Assembly (NCBI GenBank): GCA_038924905.1
Contig: JBCKUK010000005.1
Span: 1-64,000, forward strand
Origin: JBCKUK01 sp038924905
Lineage (GTDB): Bacteria; Pseudomonadota; Gammaproteobacteria; Burkholderiales; Methylophilaceae
Length of the DNA stretch: 64,000 nt
Direction of reading: 5' to 3'
Position 1 is the first letter of the stretch, and each line of letters starts with the position of its first letter. The position numbers and the translations under genes are program-made. A model generated the notes under the pieces. The model had not been told where the DNA came from and searched no databases. It was given only the letters and a program-made list of their open reading frames with translations. Positions 16,727 through 25,319 of the stretch are shown here, in pieces.

Positions 16727-17323
16727 ATGCGCGGCCAGGCTTCCCTTTTGCGCCATACACCGTCCCGCCGGCATAACAGCGGCTTCACCCTGATCGAACT
16801 GATCATTTCCATCGTGCTGCTGGGCATACTCGCAGTGGTGGGGTCTTCCATGATTTCGGCTAGCTTCACCACCACCCGCATCGTCAACGCCAGCCAAGCC
16901 AGCGCAACCGAGGCGCGCTATGCGCTGGAACGGCTGGCACGCGAAATCCGCGAGGTCAAGTATGCCCGCAGCGGCACCACCGGCAACCTGTGCATCACCA
17001 CCTGGACGCCAATCAATCTGGTGTTCAACAAAATGAACCAAGACAGCACCAACGTGGACAACTGCAACACGGAAGTCAGCACCGTCAACATAATCTACAG
17101 CAGCCCCAGCCTGAGCTTGCATGTATCTGGCGTGGATTACGCGCTAACGAAGCAGGTCGATAGCAACGGTTTTCGGCTTGGCTACTACCAAAGCGATGGC
17201 AGCACGGAGGCGACTGGCATCGCCAACATCCGCTTCGTCCAGATCACTTTGAGCGTGAAGGACGCTGCCGTCAGCGGGCAAAGCACGGCGCAACGCACCC
17301 GCGTCGCCCTGAGGAACATCTAA
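16727..17323 (+). CDS. mshO: MshO/PilW/GspJ-like minor prepilin
   Basis: A 198-residue prepilin with leader ending SG, then mature FTLIELIISIVLLGILAVVG. The helix continues into EARYALERLAREIREVKY, a pattern typical of GspJ/PilW/MshO proteins. The C-terminal half is beta-rich and ends in the QRTRVALRNI segment shared by this group. It follows mshD by one base and overlaps the next start by one base. Confidence 0.75.
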   Translation: MRGQASLLRHTPSRRHNSGFTLIELIISIVLLGILAVVGSSMISASFTTTRIVNASQASATEARYALERLAREIREVKYARSGTTGNLCITTWTPINLVFNKMNQDSTNVDNCNTEVSTVNIIYSSPSLSLHVSGVDYALTKQVDSNGFRLGYYQSDGSTEATGIANIRFVQITLSVKDAAVSGQSTAQRTRVALRNI

Positions 17324-19971
17324 TGAACGCATCGCGCACCCAGTCCCGTTTCCGCCAGCAAGGTATGGTAACCGTCTTGGCGGTGATGTTTCTGATCACC
17401 GCAGTGATTTTTGTGCTGAGCCAAACGCTCAGCATCACCGGCTCCAACAGCATGGACAACAAGCAGCAGATGGACAGCACGGTGGCATTTTTTCTGGCGG
17501 AAAGCGGGCTGGAAAGGGCCCAGGGCACCATCAGGACGGCGGCCATCGCTGGTACCAATACCAGCGCCACCTGCACCGGCCTGGCGTTGCTGCCAGCGAT
17601 CAGCCTGGGGTCTGGCACTTTCCAATATACCGGCGCCCAGCCTTACTGCGGCAATCCCGCAGTTCCCTGTGTTAACTGCGGCGGTGCGTATCCCGCCTGT
17701 GCCAGTTGCGCTGTAACGGTCAAGGGGACGGTCGGCTCCGCTTCCCGTGTCATCCGTGCCAGTCTTGCCGCCACCAGAGCCACCGGGATAGAAGGTTTTG
17801 CCAGCAATTTTATGCTGAACCTCGAAGCCGACGATCCCAATTCGTTCGTATTCACCCACCTGGCCTTCAACCGGCCAGAAAACTGGGTCGTAGATGCGAG
17901 CATCGGAAGTTGTATTAATAGCAGCCCTGGCACCAGCATCACCACGTGTCAACTAAGCTGGTACTTGCCAGGAACCACATATAACAATACCTCCGGCCAG
18001 GGCGTTTATGCCCAAGTGCCCACGCCCGGTAATTACTCCATTACGGTAGCCTTGGCGCGTAACGGCGTCCCCGTTCAACAGAACTACGTGCAGGTAGGGA
18101 TCATCCTGAGTCCGACGACCCCCCCTGGAACGGTCACCCACGTTGGTTCTTACACCCGATCGACTAATAACGCATGTGTAGACCCGGACTCGCCCAGGAC
18201 GATGCCGGTCACCTATTTGGTTGGCTCCGGTCAATCTTGTTCTAATGATGAATACCAGTACGGCGTCCTTCCCAGCACCAGCACCAGCACCTGGGCCTGC
18301 AACGCCAACAGCGGCACAACCACCGCCGCGACTGTCGACTGGTCCAACGCGGCGAGTGCGAATCTGTTGATTTTGGGCTTCGGTGGAAAGCCCTATTCCG
18401 GCGATTCAACGCTACGTAGGGGTAGGCTGAGGGCCGTCAGTCTGAACGGTCAGCCGATGTACCGGCAACTGGAGATGGTCGGGACGCAAAAGGTGGGCAC
18501 CACATCACGCGACGAGTTGCAGTACTCACAAATCTGGACTGCCTATAACGCCGACTACTATTCGACGGCCAACGCCAACAACGGCGCGAAATTTGTCGGG
18601 ACTATAGGTGCAAATTTCACGGGAGCCACAGGAGGAATCGTTCAGGGCTGCATCGGCAGCACCACCAGTTGTAGCATCCTCCTCTCCACCCCCAATTGCT
18701 CCGGCAGCGGCAATACATTGCGAGTTTGCGATGTAACAGGCGGCGCGCTGTTTGGCCAACTCAGGGTAGGCGACACACTCAGCAGCACCGGCACTGCCCC
18801 CAATGTCAGCGCCAACACCACGATTACCGCGTTGGGAACAGGCACGGGCGGAACTGGTACCTATACCGTCAGCAGTTCACCACAATCGGTGAGCAACAAG
18901 AACATAGCGGCAACCAACAACATATTGCGCGTCACCGCCATCAACACCACCGTCAGTAGCGGCCTACTGACGGCGGGAGACGTCATTACCATAGGAGGCA
19001 TCATCAGAACCATCCAGCCGTTCACCACCTCCGGCACCACCGGGATAATAGGATCGACAGGCAACTATGTCCTCGATACCCAGGTTACACCACCGGTCAA
19101 CACCTCCTCCATGCAAGCCAATAGCCATGTTCTGCGGCTTGCCGCTAACACCTGTCCCGGCGGCAGTTTGGCCATAGACAACTCTGTCATAGGTATTGTA
19201 AATGGCACGAATTACGGCACGCTCAGCGCGCTGCTCTCGGGCACTGCAAACCAGAGCGGCGCCCTGTATACACTAACGGGCAGTCCCCAACCCCAATATG
19301 TACCCACCCCAGCTATTGCCTGTGGAACCAACAATAGCAATGCCAATATGCACACCAACCCCACCACGATCACCCTGTCCAGCGGCACCACTGCACCTTT
19401 GCCGGGTACGGCGCTGGCGGTTTATCCCGTGACCGGGACAGCAGGCGCCTTTCTCCCGGACAGTGTTACCGGTAGCATCAACGGCACGACACTGAACGTC
19501 ACCGCTGTTTCTGGAGTGCCGAATTTGAGCGTGGGCGATGCGCTCTTCGGGGCGAATATTCTGCCCAATACGACCATCACGGAACGAGCCCCAGGAACAA
19601 CCGGCGGTACAGGCACCTATACCATCACCCCCAGCCAGACTGCGGCGGCGAGCGTGAGCGGCCCGATCATGGCACGGGCGGCCGTGGTGACAGTCGCGTC
19701 GCCCACTTCCTTCACCATGTCGCGTCTGCCGGACACCGCGCTTAACAATGCCAAGCTCTGCGGCGGCGTCTGTCCTTTCCTGCTGAGTGACGGAACGAAT
19801 CCTGTGGGTAGATTTAACTTCATCCGTGTCGGCAATGCCGTAGATAATATCGAAAATTATGACGACTGGTCATCCGGTTTTGCCTGCCTGCGCGGGGTGG
19901 ATCCCACCAGCATCAAGAATCTGGGGCAGGTTACGTCGAGCCGGCCCAGCTGGAGCGAGCCGCCGCAGTGA
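17323..19971 (+). CDS. Large PilX/MshP-like pilus protein with repeated C-terminal domains
   Basis: An 882-residue protein whose N-terminus (RQQGMVTVLAVMFLITAVIF, then FFLAESGLERAQG) is that of PilX/MshP-type minor pilins, normally only 150-200 residues long. The extra 700 residues are Thr/Ser/Gly/Asn-rich. They include two copies of a GTGGTGTYT-centred module (about 497-530 and 745-775), each preceded by a TTIT strand, a pattern seen in tail-fibre and adhesin repeats. There are many cysteines, including CGNPAVPCVNCGG. It occupies the mshP/mshQ place, last in the pilin unit. I infer a tip adhesin carried on a PilX-type stem. Confidence 0.7.
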   Translation: MNASRTQSRFRQQGMVTVLAVMFLITAVIFVLSQTLSITGSNSMDNKQQMDSTVAFFLAESGLERAQGTIRTAAIAGTNTSATCTGLALLPAISLGSGTFQYTGAQPYCGNPAVPCVNCGGAYPACASCAVTVKGTVGSASRVIRASLAATRATGIEGFASNFMLNLEADDPNSFVFTHLAFNRPENWVVDASIGSCINSSPGTSITTCQLSWYLPGTTYNNTSGQGVYAQVPTPGNYSITVALARNGVPVQQNYVQVGIILSPTTPPGTVTHVGSYTRSTNNACVDPDSPRTMPVTYLVGSGQSCSNDEYQYGVLPSTSTSTWACNANSGTTTAATVDWSNAASANLLILGFGGKPYSGDSTLRRGRLRAVSLNGQPMYRQLEMVGTQKVGTTSRDELQYSQIWTAYNADYYSTANANNGAKFVGTIGANFTGATGGIVQGCIGSTTSCSILLSTPNCSGSGNTLRVCDVTGGALFGQLRVGDTLSSTGTAPNVSANTTITALGTGTGGTGTYTVSSSPQSVSNKNIAATNNILRVTAINTTVSSGLLTAGDVITIGGIIRTIQPFTTSGTTGIIGSTGNYVLDTQVTPPVNTSSMQANSHVLRLAANTCPGGSLAIDNSVIGIVNGTNYGTLSALLSGTANQSGALYTLTGSPQPQYVPTPAIACGTNNSNANMHTNPTTITLSSGTTAPLPGTALAVYPVTGTAGAFLPDSVTGSINGTTLNVTAVSGVPNLSVGDALFGANILPNTTITERAPGTTGGTGTYTITPSQTAAASVSGPIMARAAVVTVASPTSFTMSRLPDTALNNAKLCGGVCPFLLSDGTNPVGRFNFIRVGNAVDNIENYDDWSSGFACLRGVDPTSIKNLGQVTSSRPSWSEPPQ

Positions 19972-20143
19972 TTCTGCGCCCGGCCGTTTTACCTGCCTAG
20001 CGCCAACGATACACGCAACATTTTTCAGGGTATGGCGCGCAAGCCCGTTCCAGCGGCGATGCTGAGCGTGCCGGCAATCAACATGATGGCGTGACGCAAC
20101 CTATGCGGCATGATGTGCGCACTAGCAAAGAGCCAGCAACTTA

Positions 20144-20273
20144 GGAAACGCTGATTAAATCAATAATGGGGTTTGATACATTTGCCGTTCGCCCCGACTG
20201 ACGCGCGTAGCGCGGTGTATCGAGGGGTGCAAACGGGAAACACTCACCACGAATGGATTTAATCAGCGTTTCC
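20144..20273. mobile_element. 130-bp MITE-like element with 18-bp inverted ends
   Basis: A perfect 18-bp inverted repeat (GGAAACGCTGATTAAATC at 20144-20161, its complement at 20256-20273) bounds 94 internal bases with no ORF. CTTA occurs directly outside both ends (20140-20143 and 20274-20277), a 4-base target duplication. The right copy contains the mshG stop codon. This is the form of a non-autonomous transposable element; a 4-base duplication is seen, for example, in the IS5 family. The segment 19972-20139 shows no gene. Confidence 0.75.
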
Positions 20274-20274
20274 C

Positions 20275-21501
20275 TTACTTCTGGTGCGCCAGTTGGGTAA
20301 GATCCCATAGTGGCAAGAAAATACCCAGCAGGAGAATGGCCACCAGTACCCCCATCACCACCAGTAAGATGGGTTCAATGCTTGCGCCGAGTTGTTCGAC
20401 CTGATAGTCAACTTCACCCTGATACATGTCGGCGACCTGATCCAGCATGGACTCGATATCGCCGGTTTCCTCGCCCACCGCAATCATCTGCAACTCTAGC
20501 TGCGAAAAAATTTCAGAGCTCTGCGCCACGCGCAGCATGGTTTCACCACGTTCCATTCCTACACGCATCTGCAGGATGCGTTGTTCGTAAAAAGCATTGT
20601 CCACCACGCGCGATACCAACGTAAAAGCTTGTACGATGGGTACGCCGCTTTTGCTGGCTGCAGCAAAACTGCGGCAAAAGCGCGCGATGGTCGCTTTGAT
20701 AAATATGCTGCCAATGATGGGGAATCCAAGCTTGAACTTGTCCCATTTGTAGCGCCCATCCGGGGTCGCGGTGTATCGCCGGAACGCATAAACAGCGAGG
20801 ATGATTGCCGCCAGCACTGCCCACCAGTAATGCACCGAGAAATCCGACATTGCGATCAGTAAAATGGTAAGTGCCGGCAACTCCACATGCATGCCGCTAT
20901 AAACCTTGGCAAAGACCGGGATGACAAATATGCTGAGCATAGCGACAGCGATCATGATCGCCATGATCACGAAGGTAGGATAGCGCATTGCGCCCTTAAT
21001 CTTCTGCTTCATCTGTTTGTCGAACTCGAGCTGCTCGAACAGGCGTTTGAACATCTCTTGCATCTGCCCGGAACTTTCGCCGACCCGGATCATGCTGACG
21101 TAATATTCGTTGAAAAACTTTGGGTGTTGCGCCATCGCTTGGCTGAGCTCAAGGCCTTTGTCGAGGTCAGCGCGTATCGATTGCAGCACTTCGATCAGGC
21201 GCTGGTTAGCGGTCGATTTCTGTATGCCTTCGAGCGCCTGCAGTATGGGTATGCCAGCCTTAACCATGGTGCGCATCTGCCGGGTGAACAGCAGCAGGTC
21301 AACAAGGCCGAGTGAACCCTCGCCCTGCAGCGCGCGCAGCCACTGCGGCTGCTCTTTCAATGAGGGCTGCATCTTGATGGCGATGGGAGAAATGTCCACG
21401 GCCAGCATCCATGCCGCTACTGCCTGGGGATTGGATGATTCGATCGTGCCCTGCATAGTCTCGACGCGCTTGTTGCGGCCTTTGTATTGGTAGGTATCCA
21501 T
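20275..21501 (-). CDS. mshG: Type IV pilus/type II secretion inner-membrane protein (MshG/GspF family)
   Basis: This is the polytopic platform protein that works with the assembly ATPase at the inner membrane. The 408-residue product has two GspF domains (about 65-190 and 270-395), each followed by hydrophobic segments (about 167-190, 218-240 and 375-400). It starts with YQYKGRNKRVETMQG, typical of MshG/PilC. It lies 46 bases after mshE and is last in the biogenesis unit. Its stop codon lies in the target duplication of the MITE-like element. Confidence 0.9.
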   Translation of the reverse strand: MDTYQYKGRNKRVETMQGTIESSNPQAVAAWMLAVDISPIAIKMQPSLKEQPQWLRALQGEGSLGLVDLLLFTRQMRTMVKAGIPILQALEGIQKSTANQRLIEVLQSIRADLDKGLELSQAMAQHPKFFNEYYVSMIRVGESSGQMQEMFKRLFEQLEFDKQMKQKIKGAMRYPTFVIMAIMIAVAMLSIFVIPVFAKVYSGMHVELPALTILLIAMSDFSVHYWWAVLAAIILAVYAFRRYTATPDGRYKWDKFKLGFPIIGSIFIKATIARFCRSFAAASKSGVPIVQAFTLVSRVVDNAFYEQRILQMRVGMERGETMLRVAQSSEIFSQLELQMIAVGEETGDIESMLDQVADMYQGEVDYQVEQLGASIEPILLVVMGVLVAILLLGIFLPLWDLTQLAHQK

Positions 21502-21547
21502 GATCGGTTATTCTCCCGGATGGCGCGCTTATCGGGTGCGCCTGCGC

Positions 21548-23260
21548 TCAGACATCAATTGATGTCACCACGGTCATTGCTTCGACTATGGTCGTCTCGC
21601 CTTTTAGAACCAGTTCCAGCGCGCGGTGTTCCAGCGTGTCGTTGCCTATCTGCTCGCGCGCCACTTTTTCAAACAGCACCAGATCGCCCTTATGGATGGC
21701 GGCGGCGAGCGGGGCGGTCATTTCCATGATCTCGAATACGCCGATGCGGCCTGTGTAGCCTACGCCGTTGCAGCGCGCACAGCCTTTGCCGCGGCGTAAT
21801 TTGGCATGCGCGAGTTCATCCTCACTCAGGTAATGCTTGATCCACTCCATTTCTTCGACGGAGGGGGTATAAGGTTCGGAACAATACCGGCAAATGATCC
21901 GCAGCAGCCGTTGCGACACCACCATCAGCAGCGTTGAGGCAATCTTGTAGCCGGCTACCCCCATATCCAGCAGGCGGGAGGGCGTGCTGATCGCGTCATT
22001 GGTGTGCAGCGTGGACAGCACCATGTGACCGGTCATCGCGGCGCGGATGGCAATTTCCACGGTTTCTTCGTCGCGGATTTCACCGACCAGCAGGATGTCC
22101 GGATCCTGCCGCAGGAAGGAGCGCAGTACGCGCGCGAAGGTGAGTTCTACTTTCTCGTTGACCTGCACCTGGTTGATGCCGGGGATGCGATACTCGACCG
22201 GATCTTCGCAGGTCAGGATCTTGACGCCGGGATGATTGAGCCGTCCCAGCGCGCCATAGAGCGTGGTGGTTTTGCCGCTGCCGGTGGGGCCCGTGACGAG
22301 CACGATGCCGTGCGGCGATTTGATCGCCCGGTCGAATTTCCTAAGCACCTGCGCGGACATGCCGTAGGTTTCCAGTTTCAGCAGCCCCTGGTTTTGCATC
22401 AGTATGCGCATTACCACCGATTCGCCATGCTGCGTGGGCATGGTGGACATACGGATATCGAGCTTGTAGCTCCCGGACTTGACCGTGATGCGCCCGTCCT
22501 GCGGCTGGCGCCGTTCCGCGATATCCAGCCCGGCCATTAGTTTCAGGCGCACCAGCAGCGCGGGGGAGATTCTGGAGTCGGCCTCGATCTGGGTATGCAG
22601 AACGCCATCGATCCGGAAGCGCACTACCAGCTTGTTTTCCTGCGGCTCGATGTGGATGTCGGATGCCCGCACCTGCGCGGCATCGTCAATTATCGTTTGC
22701 AGCAGCTTGATCACCGGCGCATCCGCGTTGTCGATGCTGTCGCCGATCTTGTTCAGATCAATGACGTTGGCATCACGCTCGATATCGCGTTCGACTTCCC
22801 GGGCAAATTCGACGATCTGCTCGGTCTTGCGGTAGATGCGGTCTATTGTATGCACCAGCTGATCGTTGGTGATCAGGGCCACGTCGATCGGGCGCTTGAG
22901 CAGCTGTGATAGCTCATCCTGGGAGCGCAGGTCGGAAGGATCCGCCAGCCCGATCAGATAGGTTCCCCCACGATCTTCCAGAACAATGGCGCGAAAGTGG
23001 CGGGCCTGCAATTCCGTCAGGATGTCCGTAGCGTCCGGGCTGGCCTCAAAGAGCCTGAGATCGATGTAGGGTACATCAAGCTGCTCGGCCATCACCTGGG
23101 CGCCCTGCTCTTCGGTGACGTATTTTCTTTCGACTAGCACTCGCCCGAGCAGGAGCCCGCTGCGTTTTTGATCGGCCAGCGCTTCGATTAGCTGCTCCGC
23201 GCTGAGGAGCCCCTGCTCCACCAACACGGAGCCAAGCTGAGTAGATTTTGACGTTCCCAT
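21548..23260 (-). CDS. mshE: MSHA pilus extension ATPase MshE
   Basis: This GspE/PilB-type hexameric ATPase powers pilus assembly. The 570-residue protein has two N-terminal MshEN-type motifs (about 8-31, QLGSVLVEQGLL..., and 37-60). In V. cholerae MshE such motifs bind cyclic di-GMP, so pilus extension may respond to that signal here too. The Walker A motif GPTGSGKT is at 324-331, followed by Asp- and His-box motifs and the zinc-site cysteine pairs (CRYC and CARC) in the C-terminal third. It starts with ATG, about 307 bases after the upstream gene's stop. An integrase remnant lies in that gap. Confidence 0.9.
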   Translation of the reverse strand: MGTSKSTQLGSVLVEQGLLSAEQLIEALADQKRSGLLLGRVLVERKYVTEEQGAQVMAEQLDVPYIDLRLFEASPDATDILTELQARHFRAIVLEDRGGTYLIGLADPSDLRSQDELSQLLKRPIDVALITNDQLVHTIDRIYRKTEQIVEFAREVERDIERDANVIDLNKIGDSIDNADAPVIKLLQTIIDDAAQVRASDIHIEPQENKLVVRFRIDGVLHTQIEADSRISPALLVRLKLMAGLDIAERRQPQDGRITVKSGSYKLDIRMSTMPTQHGESVVMRILMQNQGLLKLETYGMSAQVLRKFDRAIKSPHGIVLVTGPTGSGKTTTLYGALGRLNHPGVKILTCEDPVEYRIPGINQVQVNEKVELTFARVLRSFLRQDPDILLVGEIRDEETVEIAIRAAMTGHMVLSTLHTNDAISTPSRLLDMGVAGYKIASTLLMVVSQRLLRIICRYCSEPYTPSVEEMEWIKHYLSEDELAHAKLRRGKGCARCNGVGYTGRIGVFEIMEMTAPLAAAIHKGDLVLFEKVAREQIGNDTLEHRALELVLKGETTIVEAMTVVTSIDV

Positions 23261-23430
23261 AGTTATTTAGACCCCCACTAGACCCTAGTTCATGCCAATA
23301 TTGTGTTAGCCGCGAAGATGAATTCGTTACTCTCGATTTTAGCCAGTGAGCAATGTGCTGGTATTTATTATAAGGCGGATTCAATATTGAAGTGCAACTT
23401 TTGTAAGATTATTTGGAGGCAAGCTGCGGT

Positions 23431-23553
23431 AGTCGGTCGGGCTGGAACGAAAGCATTGGAGTACCGCCTCGCCTATACGCAAGATTTTTCGCGAAGCGTA
23501 TGAAGGCGCCGGGCTGCCCTATTTCAACCCGCATAGCTTCAGAGAGAATAAGC
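23431..23553 (+). pseudogene. C-terminal fragment of a tyrosine recombinase
   Basis: Downstream of an in-frame TAG, a plus-strand frame reads SVGLERKHWSTASPI, then RKIFREAYEGAGLPYFN and PHSFRE. This is the active-site neighbourhood of integrases, with the H-x-x-R box, and nothing recognisable follows. It lies between mshE and the unnamed minus-strand gene, the 306-base gap in the biogenesis unit. No att site was found here. Confidence 0.7.
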
Positions 23554-23566
23554 GGCACAGTCTGGT

Positions 23567-24238
23567 CTATGTGCCCTCTATCTGGACATGGGAAGCATTG
23601 ACCAGACCGGCACGCGGAAACAGCGCCTGCACTTCAGGAAATACCTCGCGGGCGGCGCCGGGATAAGGAAAAACCACCAAACGGTACACCGTCTGTCCGT
23701 TAGAGTGTTGCTGCCGTACGCCGATGGTGGGGAACAGCTTGACATAATTATCGAGGACAGATGAGAAGTAAGCTAGATCGGCGTAACTGTTGCTAACGAT
23801 CACCATGCGATCTTTGGGTAACTCGCGCAGGCCGTTTTCCCACGAGGTGAACGCTTCCGGCCATTTTCCTGAATGGGCGGCGCTCCACCCCGCCTCATAC
23901 CATGAGAATGAGGAAGCCATCTCTTGCTGTTCGGTCTCCACATTCGCTGGTGCTGCCGTTGTAACTTGCGCGACTGCGGGAACTGGGTCGGCTACAGGCG
24001 GGGGAATTCTGGCCACACTAACTGCCGCAGGCGCGGGTGGATGCGGTACCGGGAGCAGAAAATAAATCACCGCACCGGTCACGACAACTACGAGAGCAGG
24101 CAGCAAGAGCGGCGCCTGACGTTTGTGCGTACCGGCGACAAAAGCCAAGTCAGTTGCTGTATCCGCGGAAGATATGCGGGTATGAACGCCTGAACCCTCT
24201 TTATCCAAATACTTGATCGTGTCGTTTAGGATGCTCAT
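23567..24238 (-). CDS. Single-pass membrane protein of the pilus unit, function unknown
   Basis: A 223-residue protein with an N-terminal cytoplasmic stretch starting MSILNDTIKYLDKEG, which resembles the openings of ExeB/GspB- and MshN-type proteins. One membrane segment lies at about 43-62, then a Pro/Ala-rich linker (63-110). A C-terminal alpha/beta part (about 145-220) could be SPOR-like, with a repeated Val/Ile strand pattern. It lies between mshM and mshE, is not one of the named V. cholerae msh genes, and starts 39 bases after mshM. A periplasmic coupling role is inference. Confidence 0.7.
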   Translation of the reverse strand: MSILNDTIKYLDKEGSGVHTRISSADTATDLAFVAGTHKRQAPLLLPALVVVVTGAVIYFLLPVPHPPAPAAVSVARIPPPVADPVPAVAQVTTAAPANVETEQQEMASSFSWYEAGWSAAHSGKWPEAFTSWENGLRELPKDRMVIVSNSYADLAYFSSVLDNYVKLFPTIGVRQQHSNGQTVYRLVVFPYPGAAREVFPEVQALFPRAGLVNASHVQIEGT

Positions 24239-24277
24239 CGTTTTTCCAGTTGATTTTCATGGTGACGCGCACCATTG

Positions 24278-25120
24278 CTACTCGTTGTCGGCTGTCCCTG
24301 TTACTTCGCGCGCCGCACGACGTACCATGGGCGCGGTGACGGCGAAGGTTCTCCCCACGAAAGCGGCGAGCAGCGCGCGGTCGCAGATCAGGTTGATGCG
24401 GCGCGGTACGCCCCGGCTGTAATAATGGATGAGCCACATCGCGCCACGCGTGAACTTCAGGTGCCCATGGCTGCGCACGCTGTCCAGGCGATGGTTGATG
24501 TAGCTTATGGTTTCGGCCAGATGAAACGGGCGCAGCCGGTGCCAGACGCTGATGCGATCACGCAGGGCACGCATATTGCTGCTCTTCAGTTGCTTGTCAA
24601 GTTCGGGTTGGCCAACCAGCAGCAGCGACAGCAATTTCTGCTTCTCTGTTTCCAGATTGGACAGCAGGCGCAAGCCCTCCAGCACCTCCGGACTCAGCCG
24701 GTGCGCCTCGTCCACGAGCACCGCCACGCGTGTGTCGGCGGAGGTGAGTTTGACCAGGATTTCCAGCATGTACTGCTGTAGTGCCACCTCGCTTTCCTCG
24801 TCTGGCACTACTTCACCGAGGTCGTGGATGATGCTGCGCATCAATTCGATGAAGCTGAGTTGCGGGTTGTACACATAGGCGGTGCGCACGCCTTCCGGCA
24901 AGTTGGACAAAAGATAGCGGCAAAGCAGCGTCTTGCCCAGACCCACTTCCGCCGTCAGGACGGTGAAGCCGCCTGACATCATGCCGAAGCGCAGGTGGCC
25001 GAGCGCCGAGAGATACTGGCTGTGTGGAAAAAAGAACTGCGTGTCCGGCGTGATTCGGAACGGCGGTTCGCTCAGCCCCAGCGCCCGGTAGCAGTCATCA
25101 AGATTGGCCAGTGTGCTCAT
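24278..25120 (-). CDS. mshM: MshM / ExeA-like AAA ATPase
   Basis: Proteins of this type help assemble or position the secretin through the cell wall. The 280-residue product starts with the ExeA-like YRALGLSEPPFRITPDTQFFF. It has Walker A AEVGLGKT at 57-64, Walker B VLVDEAH near 135-141, and the sensor region LLVGQPELDKQL. It lacks the C-terminal peptidoglycan-binding extension of longer ExeA proteins. It follows mshN by 199 bases. Confidence 0.88.
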   Translation of the reverse strand: MSTLANLDDCYRALGLSEPPFRITPDTQFFFPHSQYLSALGHLRFGMMSGGFTVLTAEVGLGKTLLCRYLLSNLPEGVRTAYVYNPQLSFIELMRSIIHDLGEVVPDEESEVALQQYMLEILVKLTSADTRVAVLVDEAHRLSPEVLEGLRLLSNLETEKQKLLSLLLVGQPELDKQLKSSNMRALRDRISVWHRLRPFHLAETISYINHRLDSVRSHGHLKFTRGAMWLIHYYSRGVPRRINLICDRALLAAFVGRTFAVTAPMVRRAAREVTGTADNE

Positions 25121-25319
25121 TTTTTCCCGGGTCAGTTTTCATTTAATGTTTTCAAGATAGGTGCTAGCGTATACTTGGGCTCGTCGATTTTTCAGTTTGC
25201 GCTCGAATCTTTTCTCTGGCACGAACAGGTAATCGTTTCACAAGCGTTCAAACAAGGATATTTCACGCCGCACTTTTATCAAGAGATCAGTATGAACGTA
25301 TGCCGCCGAGCGTGATGCG

